From Bosea sp. NBC_00550 (GTDB lineage: Bacteria; Pseudomonadota; Alphaproteobacteria; Rhizobiales; Beijerinckiaceae), in NCBI RefSeq assembly GCF_026020075.1, contig NZ_CP102772.1:4182501-4246500 (forward strand): 64,000 nucleotides of DNA, in the 5' to 3' direction. The notes beneath the pieces are model-generated. The model made no database searches. It was not told the DNA's origin and worked only from the letters and a program-made list of their open reading frames with translations. The position numbers were made by a program, and so were the translations under genes. Positions 17,161-27,727 of the stretch are shown here, one piece after another. Numbering within the stretch: position 1 is the stretch's first letter; each line of letters starts with the position of its first letter.

Positions 17161-18071
17161 TGAGTTCCGCTATCAGCCCGCTCCAGCCCGGCGCCAGCGC
17201 GGTGGAAGCCGCCGTCAGCGTCGCTGCCGCCACGCCCGTCCGCCGCAAGACGGTGCTCAGGATGCTGCTGTCCGATGTCGGCGCCTGCATCGCGCTCGCC
17301 CTCGTCGTTCTCGCCATCCTCGGCGCTGTGTTCGCGCCCTGGCTCGCGCCGACCGACCCTTATGGCAACGATCTCGCCAACACGCTGAAGCCGCCGGGCG
17401 AAGCCGGCCTGCTCGGCACCGATGGCCAGGGCCGCGACATGATCACCCGTCTGCTCTACGGCCTGCGGACGACGCTGCTCATGGGCGTGGCTTCCGTCGC
17501 CTTCGGCTGCATCATCGGCGGCGTCATAGGCTTCGCGGCGGCCTATTACCCGAAGCTGTCCGGCCTCCTGATGCGCTTGATGGACGTGCTCCTGTCCTTC
17601 CCGGCCATCCTGTTCGGCCTCGCCATCGCGGCGATCTTCGGCCCCGGTCTGACGGCGGTCATCATCGCGCTCTCGATCGCGACCGTGCCGCTGATGGCCC
17701 GCGTCGTGCGCGGCTCGGCGCTGGTGGTGCTGCAGCAGGGCTATATCGAGGCGGCCCGCTCGCTCGGCCTCAGCGATCTGCGCATCATCCTGCGCTACGT
17801 GCTGCCGAACTGCCTGTCGGCGATGTTCGTCTTCGTCACCCTGCGCTTCGGCCAGGTCATCCTGCTCGGCGCCGCCCTCTCCTTCCTCGGGCTCGGGGCC
17901 CAGCCGCCGACCGCCGAGCTCGGCGCCATGGCCGCCGACGGCCGCAATTTCCTGTTCTTCGCGCCGCATGTCTCGGTCCTGCCGAGTCTCGCGATCTTCG
18001 CGGTCGTGCTCGCCTTCAACGTCCTCGGCGATGCGCTGCGGGACGCCCTCGATCCCAAGCTGCGGAAATAG
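17160..18071 (+). CDS. DppC-type ABC transporter permease
   Basis: A 303-residue partner permease with an extended N-terminal cytoplasmic segment, the LGTDGQGRDMITRLLYGLRTTLLMG motif and the EAA loop YIEAARSLGLSDLRIILRYVLPN. It would pair with the preceding DppB-like subunit. The substrate-binding gene follows after 43 bp. No ATP-binding genes occur in this operon. Confidence 0.94.
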   Translation: MSSAISPLQPGASAVEAAVSVAAATPVRRKTVLRMLLSDVGACIALALVVLAILGAVFAPWLAPTDPYGNDLANTLKPPGEAGLLGTDGQGRDMITRLLYGLRTTLLMGVASVAFGCIIGGVIGFAAAYYPKLSGLLMRLMDVLLSFPAILFGLAIAAIFGPGLTAVIIALSIATVPLMARVVRGSALVVLQQGYIEAARSLGLSDLRIILRYVLPNCLSAMFVFVTLRFGQVILLGAALSFLGLGAQPPTAELGAMAADGRNFLFFAPHVSVLPSLAIFAVVLAFNVLGDALRDALDPKLRK

Positions 18072-18114
18072 CAGCAGACATCAACCAAGAAGCGTCAAAA
18101 AGGGGACCTGCTCG

Positions 18115-19704
18115 ATGATGAAACTATCCACTCTGCTTCTCGCCGGCGCCGCCGCCGCGACACTTGCCGCTGCGCCGGCCGTGGCGCAGCAGAAGGCGCC
18201 GCTCTCGATCCTGCGCGTCATCGACGCCGACAACTACGACCCGATCCGCACCACCGCGACGGCCGCCGCCGAGGTGCTCTACATGCTGGCCGACACGCTG
18301 GTGACGGTCGACTTCGACATGAAGACGATCAAGCCCGGCCTCGCGAACAGCTGGACGGTCTCGCCCGATGGCACGACCTACACCTTCAAGCTGCGCAACG
18401 ACGTCAAGTTCTGCGACGGCCGGCCGATGACGATCGACGACGTCGTCTATTCGCTGAAGCGCTGGACCGACCCGGCCAACAAGTCGCCGGTCTCCTTCCG
18501 CGGCGGTCCGGTCAAGGATATCCGCGCCGAGGGCGACTCCACGTTGATCTACGAGCTGAAGGAGCCCTATAGCGATCTGCTGTTCCAGATGGCGCTGTCC
18601 TTCGCCTCGGTGGTCGACAAGAACACGGTCGAGAAGCTCGGCCAGAACTTCGGCGTGCAGGGCTTCAACGCCACCGGCCCCTATTGCTGGTCGAAATGGA
18701 CCCCGCGCCAGGAACTCGTCATCAAGAAGAACCCGCACTACAACTGGGGTCCGTCGATCTACAAGGACCCGAAGCCGCAGGTCGACGAGATCGTCTGGAA
18801 GGTCATCCCTGAGTCGAACACGCTGATGGCCGCGATCCAGGCCAAGCAGGCCGACGTGACCTATTACATGCCCTATATCGCGCTCGACACGATGCAGCGC
18901 ATCCCGGGCATGACGGTGCAGCGCCAGGAAAACTACATCTACGACATCTTCATGGGCTTCAAGGTCGACAAGCCCGTCTCGAAGGATCCGGCGATCCGCG
19001 AGGCCGTCAACATGGCGGTCGACAAGCAGGCGATCGCCAAGGCGATCTTCTTCGGCAAGGGCACGGCGCTGCCCTCGCTGCTGAACCCGGCCGTGCTCGA
19101 CTACGACAAGGATTCGGCCGGCAAGATGCCGAAGCATGACGCCGCCGGCGCCATCAAGCTGCTGGAAGCGGCCGGCTGGAAGCCGGGTTCCGACGGCATC
19201 CGCGAGAAGGACGGCCAGAAGGCGACCTTCATCGTCTACGGCATCCGCAACGACGTGAACCCGCGCATCTCCGAGGCGATGCAGGCCGATCTGCGCAAGG
19301 TCGGCATCGACCTCAAGATCCAGCTCTGGGACGCCACCGTCGCCTGGGGCAAGCTCGCGACGCAGGAATTCGACGCCTTCTACATGGCCTACCCCTATGT
19401 GACGGCAACCGAGGCGCTGAACCTCTATTTCGCCAGCCGGCAGGTGCCGACGCCGAACCGGATGAACTGGAAGGACCCGAAGACCGACGAGCTGCTCAAG
19501 GCTGCGGCGACCGCCGTCGATGCCGTCAAGCGCAAGCAGGCGATCGGCGCGGTCCAGACCCAGCTCACCGAGGCGAATGTTTGGGTGCCGCTGGCCTCGC
19601 AGCCGCTCTGGGTGGTCGCGGGCGACCGTGTCGAGGGCGTGCGCGCCCATGGCATCTACGGCGCCGGCCTCTACAAGGGCCTCGACATCAAGCTGAAGCG
19701 CTGA
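18115..19704 (+). CDS. Peptide/nickel-type ABC transporter substrate-binding protein
   Basis: A 529-residue family-5 extracellular binding protein with a 24-residue signal peptide ending AVA and the family blocks SWTVSPDGTTYTFKLRNDVKFCDG and NMAVDKQAIAKAIFFGKG. The start at 18115 follows AGGGGAC. It would deliver the substrate of the two preceding permeases. A strong Rho-independent terminator closes this part of the operon. Confidence 0.93.
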   Translation: MMKLSTLLLAGAAAATLAAAPAVAQQKAPLSILRVIDADNYDPIRTTATAAAEVLYMLADTLVTVDFDMKTIKPGLANSWTVSPDGTTYTFKLRNDVKFCDGRPMTIDDVVYSLKRWTDPANKSPVSFRGGPVKDIRAEGDSTLIYELKEPYSDLLFQMALSFASVVDKNTVEKLGQNFGVQGFNATGPYCWSKWTPRQELVIKKNPHYNWGPSIYKDPKPQVDEIVWKVIPESNTLMAAIQAKQADVTYYMPYIALDTMQRIPGMTVQRQENYIYDIFMGFKVDKPVSKDPAIREAVNMAVDKQAIAKAIFFGKGTALPSLLNPAVLDYDKDSAGKMPKHDAAGAIKLLEAAGWKPGSDGIREKDGQKATFIVYGIRNDVNPRISEAMQADLRKVGIDLKIQLWDATVAWGKLATQEFDAFYMAYPYVTATEALNLYFASRQVPTPNRMNWKDPKTDELLKAAATAVDAVKRKQAIGAVQTQLTEANVWVPLASQPLWVVAGDRVEGVRAHGIYGAGLYKGLDIKLKR

Positions 19705-19713
19705 GCGTCTTCG

Positions 19714-19746
19714 GCGCCGCGCGGTGAGAACCGCGCGGCGCTTTTT
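19714..19746 (+). terminator. Strong Rho-independent terminator
   Basis: A perfect 11-bp GC stem (19714-19724 with 19731-19741) closes a TGAGAA loop and is followed by TTTTT. It lies just after the substrate-binding gene, so the next amidohydrolase is either read through at reduced level or has its own promoter in the short gap. Confidence 0.85.
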
Positions 19747-19775
19747 CTATGTCTGGTCGCTAGGGAGGAAATGTC

Positions 19776-21209
19776 ATGACGATCACGGTCATCAAGAACG
19801 CCGAAGTCGTTGTCGCCTGGGATGCGGAAGCCTCCCGGCATGTCTACCTGCACGGTGCCGATGTCGCCTTCGAGGACGGAACGCTGCGCTATGTCGGCCC
19901 GCGCTATGACGGGCAGGCCGACGAGACCGTCGACGGAAGCGGCCGCATGGTCATGCCCGGCCTCGTCAACATCCACTCGCACCCCTCCAGCGAGGCCCTG
20001 AACAAAGGCTTCCTCGACGAGCTCGGTTCGCCCGCGCTGTATAATTCCTCGCTCTACGAGTTCATGCCGATCCTGCGGCCGGATGCCGAGGCGGTGCCCG
20101 ACTGCGTGCAGGTCGCCTATTCCGAGCTGCTGCTATCCGGCGTCACCACCGTAGCCGATCTCTCGGTCGCCCATCCCGGCTGGCTCGATCTTGCCGCCGA
20201 TAGCGGGTTGCGCGTCTGCCTGTCCCCGATGTTCCGCTCGGCCCGCTGGTACACCAAGAACGGCTATATCGTCGAATATGAGTGGGACGAGAAGGCCGGC
20301 GCCGAAGCCATGGCAACGGCGTTCGACGTTATCGAGAAGGCTGAGAACCATCCTTCCGGCCGCCTGTTCGGCATGGTCTGCCCGGCCCAGATCGACACCT
20401 GCAGCGAGGGGCTGATCAAGGACAGCCATGCCGAGGCCGGGCGCCGCGGCCTGCGCTGGCAGATCCACGCCGCGCAGTCGACGGTCGAGTTCCACGAGAT
20501 CACCCGCCGCCACGGCGTCTCGCCGATCCAGTGGCTGGAGAAGCTTGGTGTCCTCGGCGACACCAGCATCGTCGGCCACGGCATCTTCCTCGACGACTAT
20601 CCGCGCGTCGCCTGGCATAGCCGGCGCGATCTTGCGCTGCTGGCGGAGACCGGCACGACGGTCGCTCACTGCCCGACCGTGTTCATGCGCCGCGGCATCG
20701 CGCTCGACGATTTCGGGCGCTATCGCCGTGCCGGCGTCAGGATCGGGCTGGGTACCGACACCTATCCGCACAACATGCTCGAGGAGATGCGCCACGCCGG
20801 CTATGTCGCCCGGCTGATGGCGGAGAACCCGCGCACCCTGACCACGACTGACATCTTCGAGGCCGCGACCACGGCCGGCGCCGCGGCTCTCGGCCGCGAC
20901 GATATCGGCCGGCTGGAGGCGGGCTGCAAGGCCGACCTCGTGATGGTCGACCTTGCCCATCCGATGATGCAGCCGCGGCGCGATCCCGTGCGCAGCCTCG
21001 TCTATGCCGCGGCCGAGCGCGCCGTCGACCGCGTCTATGTCGATGGCAAGCTGGTGGTACGCGACGGCACGGTGCTGACGATGGATTACCCCGCCGCCGC
21101 GCTGCGCCTGCACGAGGCGCAGAAGCGGACCGAGGCCGCGGCGCCGCAGAACGACTGGGCGAAGCGGCCGGTGACCGACTACTCGCCGCTCACCTTCCCG
21201 GTGAAGTGA
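19776..21209 (+). CDS. TrzN/AtzB-like amidohydrolase or deaminase
   Basis: A 477-residue cyclic amidohydrolase with HxH in NIHSHPSSEALNKG (H67, H69), a third His in RWQIHAAQS, VGHGIFLDD and the catalytic Asp in GLGTDTYPHNM. The pattern fits chlorohydrolase/guanine deaminase-type enzymes acting on nitrogen heterocycles or related amines. It follows the ABC substrate-binding gene on the same strand behind a terminator, and probably acts on the same imported compound. Confidence 0.88.
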   Translation: MTITVIKNAEVVVAWDAEASRHVYLHGADVAFEDGTLRYVGPRYDGQADETVDGSGRMVMPGLVNIHSHPSSEALNKGFLDELGSPALYNSSLYEFMPILRPDAEAVPDCVQVAYSELLLSGVTTVADLSVAHPGWLDLAADSGLRVCLSPMFRSARWYTKNGYIVEYEWDEKAGAEAMATAFDVIEKAENHPSGRLFGMVCPAQIDTCSEGLIKDSHAEAGRRGLRWQIHAAQSTVEFHEITRRHGVSPIQWLEKLGVLGDTSIVGHGIFLDDYPRVAWHSRRDLALLAETGTTVAHCPTVFMRRGIALDDFGRYRRAGVRIGLGTDTYPHNMLEEMRHAGYVARLMAENPRTLTTTDIFEAATTAGAAALGRDDIGRLEAGCKADLVMVDLAHPMMQPRRDPVRSLVYAAAERAVDRVYVDGKLVVRDGTVLTMDYPAAALRLHEAQKRTEAAAPQNDWAKRPVTDYSPLTFPVK

Positions 21210-21281
21210 GCCCTATATCGGCATAAGCGCGGATGTCGGCACTGCACCTCCAGAGCCTGCCGACCTCTGAAGAAACCGCCG

Positions 21282-21377
21282 CGTCATCCCGGGCCAGCTG
21301 CCAGCAGCGCAGATTCGGGGATCCATCGTAGAGCTCCGGAGCCCTCCGATGGATTCCGGGGCAAGCCCGGGATGACG
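21282..21377. repeat. REP-like long palindrome of the CGTCATCCCGGG class
   Basis: The outer arms CGTCATCCCGGGC and GCCCGGGATGACG are exact inverted copies, with inner arms around TCCATCG and CGATGGATTCC. The 96-bp unit lies in the 273-bp gap 21210-21482, which otherwise shows nothing. Its core differs from the CTCGGG class at 95, 31182 and 50648. Confidence 0.7.
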
Positions 21378-21488
21378 TCGCGGCTCCGGGACAAGCCGGT
21401 ACACTCCGGCGAAGGCATCGCCGCATCGTGAGCCCCTGCGTCACGCCGCCCGCTTCCGGACGGCGCGCGCCGGCGATAGGGTGTGCCC

Positions 21489-21665
21489 ATGGTGCAGGTG
21501 GATCCGACAGCGCAAGCCGAAGCGGGCTCTTCGAGCCGCACAGGGCTTTTGTTGCTCGGCGGCGGCTTCTTCGGCCTGCTGCTCGCCGGCCTTCTGCTCT
21601 GGTGGCGCGAGGGAGACCGGCTCTTCACCGACGGGCTCATCGCCGCCATCGTTGCCTGTTTTTAG
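21489..21665 (+). CDS. Small single-span membrane protein upstream of SCO1
   Basis: A 58-residue protein: a short polar N terminus, one hydrophobic segment (GLLLLGGGFFGLLLAGLLLWW) and a short C terminus. It precedes the SCO1 gene by 33 bp on the same strand, so it could be an accessory membrane protein. I recognise no family. No strong Shine-Dalgarno is seen, and a GTG 6 bp upstream is an alternative start. Confidence 0.55.
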   Translation: MVQVDPTAQAEAGSSSRTGLLLLGGGFFGLLLAGLLLWWREGDRLFTDGLIAAIVACF

Positions 21666-21698
21666 CGGCCTGTCTGCCGCCCTTCCGGGAAGCTCTCC

Positions 21699-22295
21699 GT
21701 GAATCGCCGTATCGTCCTGCCTCTCGTCGTCTTCCTTGCGGGCGCACTCGCGCTGGCCGCCGCCGCCATCATCACTTTCGCCCCGGGCCGTCAGGGTGGC
21801 GGTAGCGGCACTGCGAGCGTCGGCGGTCCCTTCACGCTGACGACACAGGATGGCAAGCCGCTCTCCGACGCGGATCTGAAGGGCTCGCCCTTCCTGGTCT
21901 TCTTCGGCTTCACCCATTGCCCGGATATCTGCCCGACCAAACTCTTCGAGATTTCCGAGGCGCTGCGCGCCGCTGGTGAGGGCGACAAGGCCAAGAAGCT
22001 GAAGGCGCTGTTCATCACCGTCGATCCCGAGCGCGACACGCCGGAGACGATGAAGAGCTATCTCGGCTCCTTCGATTCGCGCATCATCGGCTTGAGCGGC
22101 GACCGGCCGGCGATCGACGCCGCGATCAAGGCCTATCGCGCCTATGCCAAGAAGGTGCCCCTCAAGGATGGCGACTACACGATGGACCACACCGCGCTGG
22201 TCTATCTGATGGGCAAGGACGGCAGCTTCATCGGCGCCTTCAATATCGAGCAGACTCCGGCGCAGGCCGCAGCGGAATGGCTGCGCCACTCTTAG
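21699..22295 (+). CDS. SCO1/SenC copper chaperone
   Basis: A 198-residue membrane-anchored thioredoxin-fold protein with an N-terminal hydrophobic anchor, the copper-binding CPDICPT motif (C74, C78) in GFTHCPDICPTKL and the distal His in MDHTALVYLMG. It delivers copper to the CuA site of cytochrome oxidase or acts as a thiol reductase in the periplasm. The start is GTG. Its last 56 bp overlap the 3' end of the convergent glycosyltransferase gene. Confidence 0.95.
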   Translation: MNRRIVLPLVVFLAGALALAAAAIITFAPGRQGGGSGTASVGGPFTLTTQDGKPLSDADLKGSPFLVFFGFTHCPDICPTKLFEISEALRAAGEGDKAKKLKALFITVDPERDTPETMKSYLGSFDSRIIGLSGDRPAIDAAIKAYRAYAKKVPLKDGDYTMDHTALVYLMGKDGSFIGAFNIEQTPAQAAAEWLRHS

Positions 22296-24153
22296 CCGCC
22301 TCGACTGGCGCGCGCTGGCGCGCCAGTCCGTGCTCCGTCTTGTTCCAGGCAAAACGCCGCGTGAAATACTCGTAGAGAGCCATCCAGGCCGCGACCGAGA
22401 CCAGCGCATAGTAGAGCGGCAGCAGGGGCAAGAGCAGGAGCAGCCCGGGCGAGCCCCGGCGCAAGGCGCCGACGGCCGGCGGCACAAAGAGCGCGATGCT
22501 GCCGAGAAGCCAGACCGCGAGCGCGATGGTCGAGGTCAGGGTGGCGAGCGTGCCGACCGGTTGAAACAGAGAGCCGTCCCAGCAGGCGAGCAGCGCCGCG
22601 ATGGCGAAGGCGGGATAGCCCAGCGCCGTCGCGACCGTGCCGAAGGCCAGCGACAGGAACGCGAATGTCGCGGCCGGACCGACTTCGCGCAGCAGGCTCA
22701 GCGGCGCCCGCGAATGCGTCACCAGCGTCTGGATATAGCCCTTGATCCAGCGCGAGCGCTGCTTGAGCCAGGCCGGAATGGTGACGGGAGCCTCCTCGCG
22801 CGTGTTCGACGGCAGGTCGCCGATGCGATAGCCGGCGCGGACCAGCCGCAGGCCGAGATCGGCATCCTCCGTCACGTTCCAGGCGTCCCAGCCGCCGAGC
22901 TTGCGCAGCGTCTCGGTGCGGAAATGGTTCGAGGTTCCGCCGAGCATGATCGGCAGCTGGAACAGCAGCAGGCCCGGGTTGAGGACCTCGAAAAGCCCGG
23001 CATATTCGAGCGCGAAGAGCCCGGGGAGCGTCCCCTCCGCGGCATGGTCGATCACGAGCCGTGCCTGCAGGCAGGCGAGCTCCGGCGGCCCGCCGAGAAA
23101 GCGCGCCGCCGCCATGCGCAGTTGCTGCGGATCGGGAATGTCCTCGGCGTCGAAGATCGTGAACAGCGAGCCGCGCGCCTCGAGCAGGGCGAGATTGAGC
23201 GCGCGCGGCTTGGTGCGCGGCGCGCCGGGCGGCACGATCGTCACGGTGAAATGCGCCGGCAGCGCCATCTTCGCCAGCGCCGTCCGCATGCCCGCGTCGT
23301 CGGCCTCGATCAGCAGGCGGATGTCGAGCTTGGCCGGCGGATAGTCGAGGGCGCACAGCGCATTCGTCAGCTGCCGCAGGACCGCTTCCTCGCGGTACAT
23401 CGGCACGGCGACGGTGTAGACGGGCAGGCGCGCATCGTCGATGCGCCAGCGATGGCTCTGCCAGAGATCGGGGGCCGAGCGCTCGATGGCCGTAGCCAGA
23501 CGCAGCAGGATGAGGCCGAGGAAGAGCGGGCCGAGCAGCAGGGCGAGCGCGAAGAAGGTTTCGAGCGGCGCGAAGACGCTGCCGATCGCGGCAGCCGCGA
23601 GGCTGGTGACGGCCGCGATCATTTGGCCCCGGCTGGCGCCGGTGCGCGCGCTGTCGCGGGCAAGCCCGCTCTCGTCGAGACCGGCAGCATGGCGGGCCAG
23701 CTCCGTGGCGTTCGAACGGCGCAGCGCCTCGGCGAAGCGGCGCGGCGTCGTCACCGCTATATCGCGGCGCTGTGGACCGGCCTCGATCATCCGGCGCAGT
23801 GCTGGCCCTTCGGGGGCGAGCACGAAGCGAAGCGGCGCCACTTCCTGTGTGGGCACGATGCCCTCGCGCAGGATCGCGGCATATCTGCCGCCTGACTGTA
23901 CCGGTGGGCAGACGGAGTGGAATGGCAGACCCATCTCGGCCGCGAACGCCCGGTAGAAGGTGGCCTCGTCCAGCACGCCCAGCGCGATCGCTTCGCGGAC
24001 CGGGTCGGTCCGATGGCGGCCGGCGCGCTCGGCTGCGCGCGTGAGCGCCGCGGGCGCAATGCCATGACGCGTCAGAAATGCGAGTTCGACGGGCAGTCCG
24101 GCAGGCGCCGGCCCGGGCACGCTCGAAGGGCTGTCGTTACCGCTGCCCCCCAA
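22240..24153 (-). CDS. GT2 glycosyltransferase with N-terminal MshEN-like domain
   Basis: About 637 residues. The N-terminal ~120 residues resemble the type II secretion E-protein N-terminal domain (LGVLDEATFYRAFAAEMGLPF). Then come a pair of helices, a GT2 catalytic domain (VAVPMYREEAVLRQL, acidic DAEDIPDP, EDADLGLRL, KQRSRWIKG) and several C-terminal membrane helices, as in processive polysaccharide synthases. The product is unknown. A TTG at 24153 or a GTG at 24120 is the likely start; neither has a clear ribosome site. The 3' end overlaps SCO1 tail-to-tail. Confidence 0.85.
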   Translation of the reverse strand: MGGSGNDSPSSVPGPAPAGLPVELAFLTRHGIAPAALTRAAERAGRHRTDPVREAIALGVLDEATFYRAFAAEMGLPFHSVCPPVQSGGRYAAILREGIVPTQEVAPLRFVLAPEGPALRRMIEAGPQRRDIAVTTPRRFAEALRRSNATELARHAAGLDESGLARDSARTGASRGQMIAAVTSLAAAAIGSVFAPLETFFALALLLGPLFLGLILLRLATAIERSAPDLWQSHRWRIDDARLPVYTVAVPMYREEAVLRQLTNALCALDYPPAKLDIRLLIEADDAGMRTALAKMALPAHFTVTIVPPGAPRTKPRALNLALLEARGSLFTIFDAEDIPDPQQLRMAAARFLGGPPELACLQARLVIDHAAEGTLPGLFALEYAGLFEVLNPGLLLFQLPIMLGGTSNHFRTETLRKLGGWDAWNVTEDADLGLRLVRAGYRIGDLPSNTREEAPVTIPAWLKQRSRWIKGYIQTLVTHSRAPLSLLREVGPAATFAFLSLAFGTVATALGYPAFAIAALLACWDGSLFQPVGTLATLTSTIALAVWLLGSIALFVPPAVGALRRGSPGLLLLLPLLPLYYALVSVAAWMALYEYFTRRFAWNKTEHGLARQRAPVEAAKSGAAIPLRPAPESARY

Positions 24154-24276
24154 GGCGCCGGCCCCGCTTCACGCAACAGCGCCGGCGCGGTTGCGCCGAA
24201 GCAACCCATGGTTGCCGTTGACGTAACGAGAGTCGAGAGGCGACCGCGTAAAACTTTGGGAGAGTCCCGGAGGCGG

Positions 24277-25490
<1,214 letters not shown>

Positions 25491-25494
<4 letters not shown>

Positions 25495-26174
25495 GCCGTC
25501 AAGCCTTCCTGCACTGCCGCCGCGGCCTTGCGGGCCGCCGCGATGAATTCCACGATCCGGGCCGGGTCCTTGACGCCCACAGCGCTTTCGACGCCGGATG
25601 ATACGTCGACGCCCGCAGGGCGGTTCACGCGGATCGCCTCCGCGACATTCGCCGGATCGAGCCCGCCCCCTAGCATGAAGGGCAAGCCGGGGTCGAGGTC
25701 GGCGAGCACCGTCCAGTCGAAGGGCCGGCCGTGTCCGCCGGGGAAGGCGGCATCCTTGGGCGGCTTTGCATCGAGCAGGATGCGGTCGGCCACGTCGCGA
25801 TAGGCGGCAATGGCGGCGAGGTCCCCGGCTTCGGCGACGCCCAGCGCCTTCATCACCCGCCGGCCGGAGGCGCGGCGCAGCGCGGCGGTCTGCTCCGGCG
25901 TCTCGCGGCCGTGGAGCTGCAGCCAATCCGGGTTCAGTGCTTCGACCAGCTCGGTCGTCTGCTTCTCGGTCCAGTCGACGGTCAGCGCGACGATCTCGGC
26001 CTTGCCGCGCGCGATCGCGGCCAGTTCGACGGCACGCTCCAGCGTGATGAAACGCGGGCTCTTCGGATGGAACACGAGGCCGATCATATCCGCGCCGCCA
26101 TCGAGGGCCGCGCGCAGCGTCTCGGGGGTGGAGAGCCCGCAGATCTTGACCAGGAAAGGTGGAGCGATCGACAT
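25491..26174 (-). CDS. trpF: Phosphoribosylanthranilate isomerase
   Basis: A 227-residue TIM-barrel enzyme converting phosphoribosylanthranilate to CdRP. Motifs include [11 protein letters not shown] near the N terminus with the catalytic Cys, [17 protein letters not shown] and the C-terminal [16 protein letters not shown] with the phosphate-binding loop. The start at 26174 trims a longer in-frame extension that has no family support. It is first in a trpF-trpB pair. Confidence 0.97.
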
Positions 26175-26272
26175 GGCCGGGCCTTTAGCATGGCTCGGTC
26201 GTCGGCGCATGCCGTACTTGCGACATGATGGCGAAGGAAGCCATGGTGAAGAGGCGAAGAAGGGGTTGAGGG

Positions 26273-27574
26273 TTGATCCGGCTCGGCTTGGGCAGACGCG
26301 GTCTGGCGGTTCTGGCGGCTCTTCTCGCCATGTCCGGCCTCGTCGCCATGGTGTTCTACTACCTCAGCCAGCCACGCACGCTGCGCGTCGCGGTCGGGCC
26401 GCTCGGCTCCGAGGATGCGCGCATGGCTGCCGCCTTCGTCCAGGGCCTGAACCGCGACAAGGCTGCGATCCGCCTGCGGCTGGTGCTGACGGAAGGGTCC
26501 GAGGACAGCGCCAGGAAGATCGATGCCGGCCAGGCCGATCTCGCCATGCTGCGGGCGGACATCGCCATGCCTTCGACCGCCGACACCGTGCTGGTCACGC
26601 GCCGGACCTATCCCTTCTTCATCACGACCAGGGAAACCGCGATCGGCCGCATCGCGGATCTGCGCGGCCGCAGGGTCGGCGTCATCCGCAACCCCGCCGG
26701 CAATCTGACGCTGCTGAAGCGCGTCCTGACCCAATACGAAGTGCGCGCCGAAGAGCTCGAGATCGTCGATCTGGCCCCGGACGAGGTGGTATCGGCGGCC
26801 AAGGAGAAGCGCATCGACGCCTTTTTCTCGATCAATGCGATCGGCTCCCACACCAATAATGACGGCTTGCGCCGCCTGCGCGCCGCCTGGGGCGAGGACC
26901 CGGTGCTGATCCCGATCCGCGAGGCCGACGCGCTGGCGGTGCATTATCGGGCCATCGAATCCGGCGAGATCGTCCGGGGCGCTCTGGGCGGCGATCCGCC
27001 CCGGCCCGCGGAAAGCCTCCAGACCATCTCGATCACCTCCCGCCTCGTCGCATCGCAGAGCCTCGACGACAATCTGGTCGGTGAACTGACCAAGGAGATT
27101 CTCGGGCTTCGCCTGACGCTTGCGGCCGAGCTGCCGGCCGTGCAGGCGCTGGAGACGCCCTCCACCGACAAGGACGCGCCGCTGCCGGTCCATTCCGGCG
27201 CGGCGGCCTATATCGACGGCGAGCAGGAGACGTTCTTCGACCGCTATGGCGACTGGTTCTATATCGGCGCCATGGCGCTCTCGGCGGTCGGCACCGGTGG
27301 GGCGGCACTGCTCGGCCGCGAAAGCGCCAATCGGCGCAGGCGGGCCATGTCCGGTCTCGACGAGCTGCTGGCGCTGCTGGCAACGATCCGCGCCTGCAAG
27401 GACGAGGCCGAACTGGGCCGGCTCGGCCGCGAAGCCGACCAGATTCTGACCCGCGTTCTCGCCGATTATGCGAAGGGCGATCTCGATACGGCGGCACTCG
27501 CGGCCTATCGGCTCGCGATCGATCAGGTCGGACGTGTCGTCACCGAACGGCAGCTCGCGCTGGCCGAAAGCTGA
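26273..27574 (+). CDS. Membrane-anchored TAXI-type TRAP solute-binding protein
   Basis: A 433-residue protein with one N-terminal membrane segment (about 10-29), an immunogenic-protein/TAXI binding domain (LRVAVGPLGSEDARMAA, LRGRRVGVIRNPAGN) and a second membrane segment near 325-345 (WFYIGAMALSAVGTGGAALLG) followed by a ~90-residue cytoplasmic tail. No TRAP permease gene is nearby, so it may be a sensor-like or solitary member. The TTG start follows a GGGG-TTGAGGG purine run. Confidence 0.82.
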   Translation: MIRLGLGRRGLAVLAALLAMSGLVAMVFYYLSQPRTLRVAVGPLGSEDARMAAAFVQGLNRDKAAIRLRLVLTEGSEDSARKIDAGQADLAMLRADIAMPSTADTVLVTRRTYPFFITTRETAIGRIADLRGRRVGVIRNPAGNLTLLKRVLTQYEVRAEELEIVDLAPDEVVSAAKEKRIDAFFSINAIGSHTNNDGLRRLRAAWGEDPVLIPIREADALAVHYRAIESGEIVRGALGGDPPRPAESLQTISITSRLVASQSLDDNLVGELTKEILGLRLTLAAELPAVQALETPSTDKDAPLPVHSGAAAYIDGEQETFFDRYGDWFYIGAMALSAVGTGGAALLGRESANRRRRAMSGLDELLALLATIRACKDEAELGRLGREADQILTRVLADYAKGDLDTAALAAYRLAIDQVGRVVTERQLALAES

Positions 27575-27702
27575 GGCGCATTCACCTTTTGACGGTGTCT
27601 GCGGTTGCCCAAACGCCCTCCAGCGTTTATGTGCAGCGCAACGAATTCCAGATTCACGAGAAATGGGCTGCGCCGGCAGGGCTTCGAACCTGACCGGCTC
27701 GT

Positions 27703-27720
27703 GGCCTTGAAAGCAAGGCC
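27703..27720 (+). promoter_or_regulatory. Hairpin covering the Shine-Dalgarno of typA
   Basis: GGCCTTG-AAAG-CAAGGCC forms a perfect 7-bp stem with a tetraloop, ending 7 nt before the typA ATG. The only SD-like word (AAGG, 27715-27718) is inside the 3' arm, so folding would hide it. The 153-bp leader upstream shows no gene. Confidence 0.4.
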
Positions 27721-27727
27721 CTCACGC

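Noticed and set aside
26175-26272. Tryptophan attenuator upstream of trpF
   Set aside because: No leader peptide with tandem Trp codons and no alternative hairpins were seen in the short gap.
27640-27727. tRNA-like stretch (CAGGGCTTCGAACCTG and CCTTGAAAGCAAGG) upstream of typA
   Set aside because: The T-arm-like and anticodon-like words do not form the required stems on either strand, the loop is 4 nt, and no acceptor stem or CCA end fits. Treated as a leader hairpin instead.
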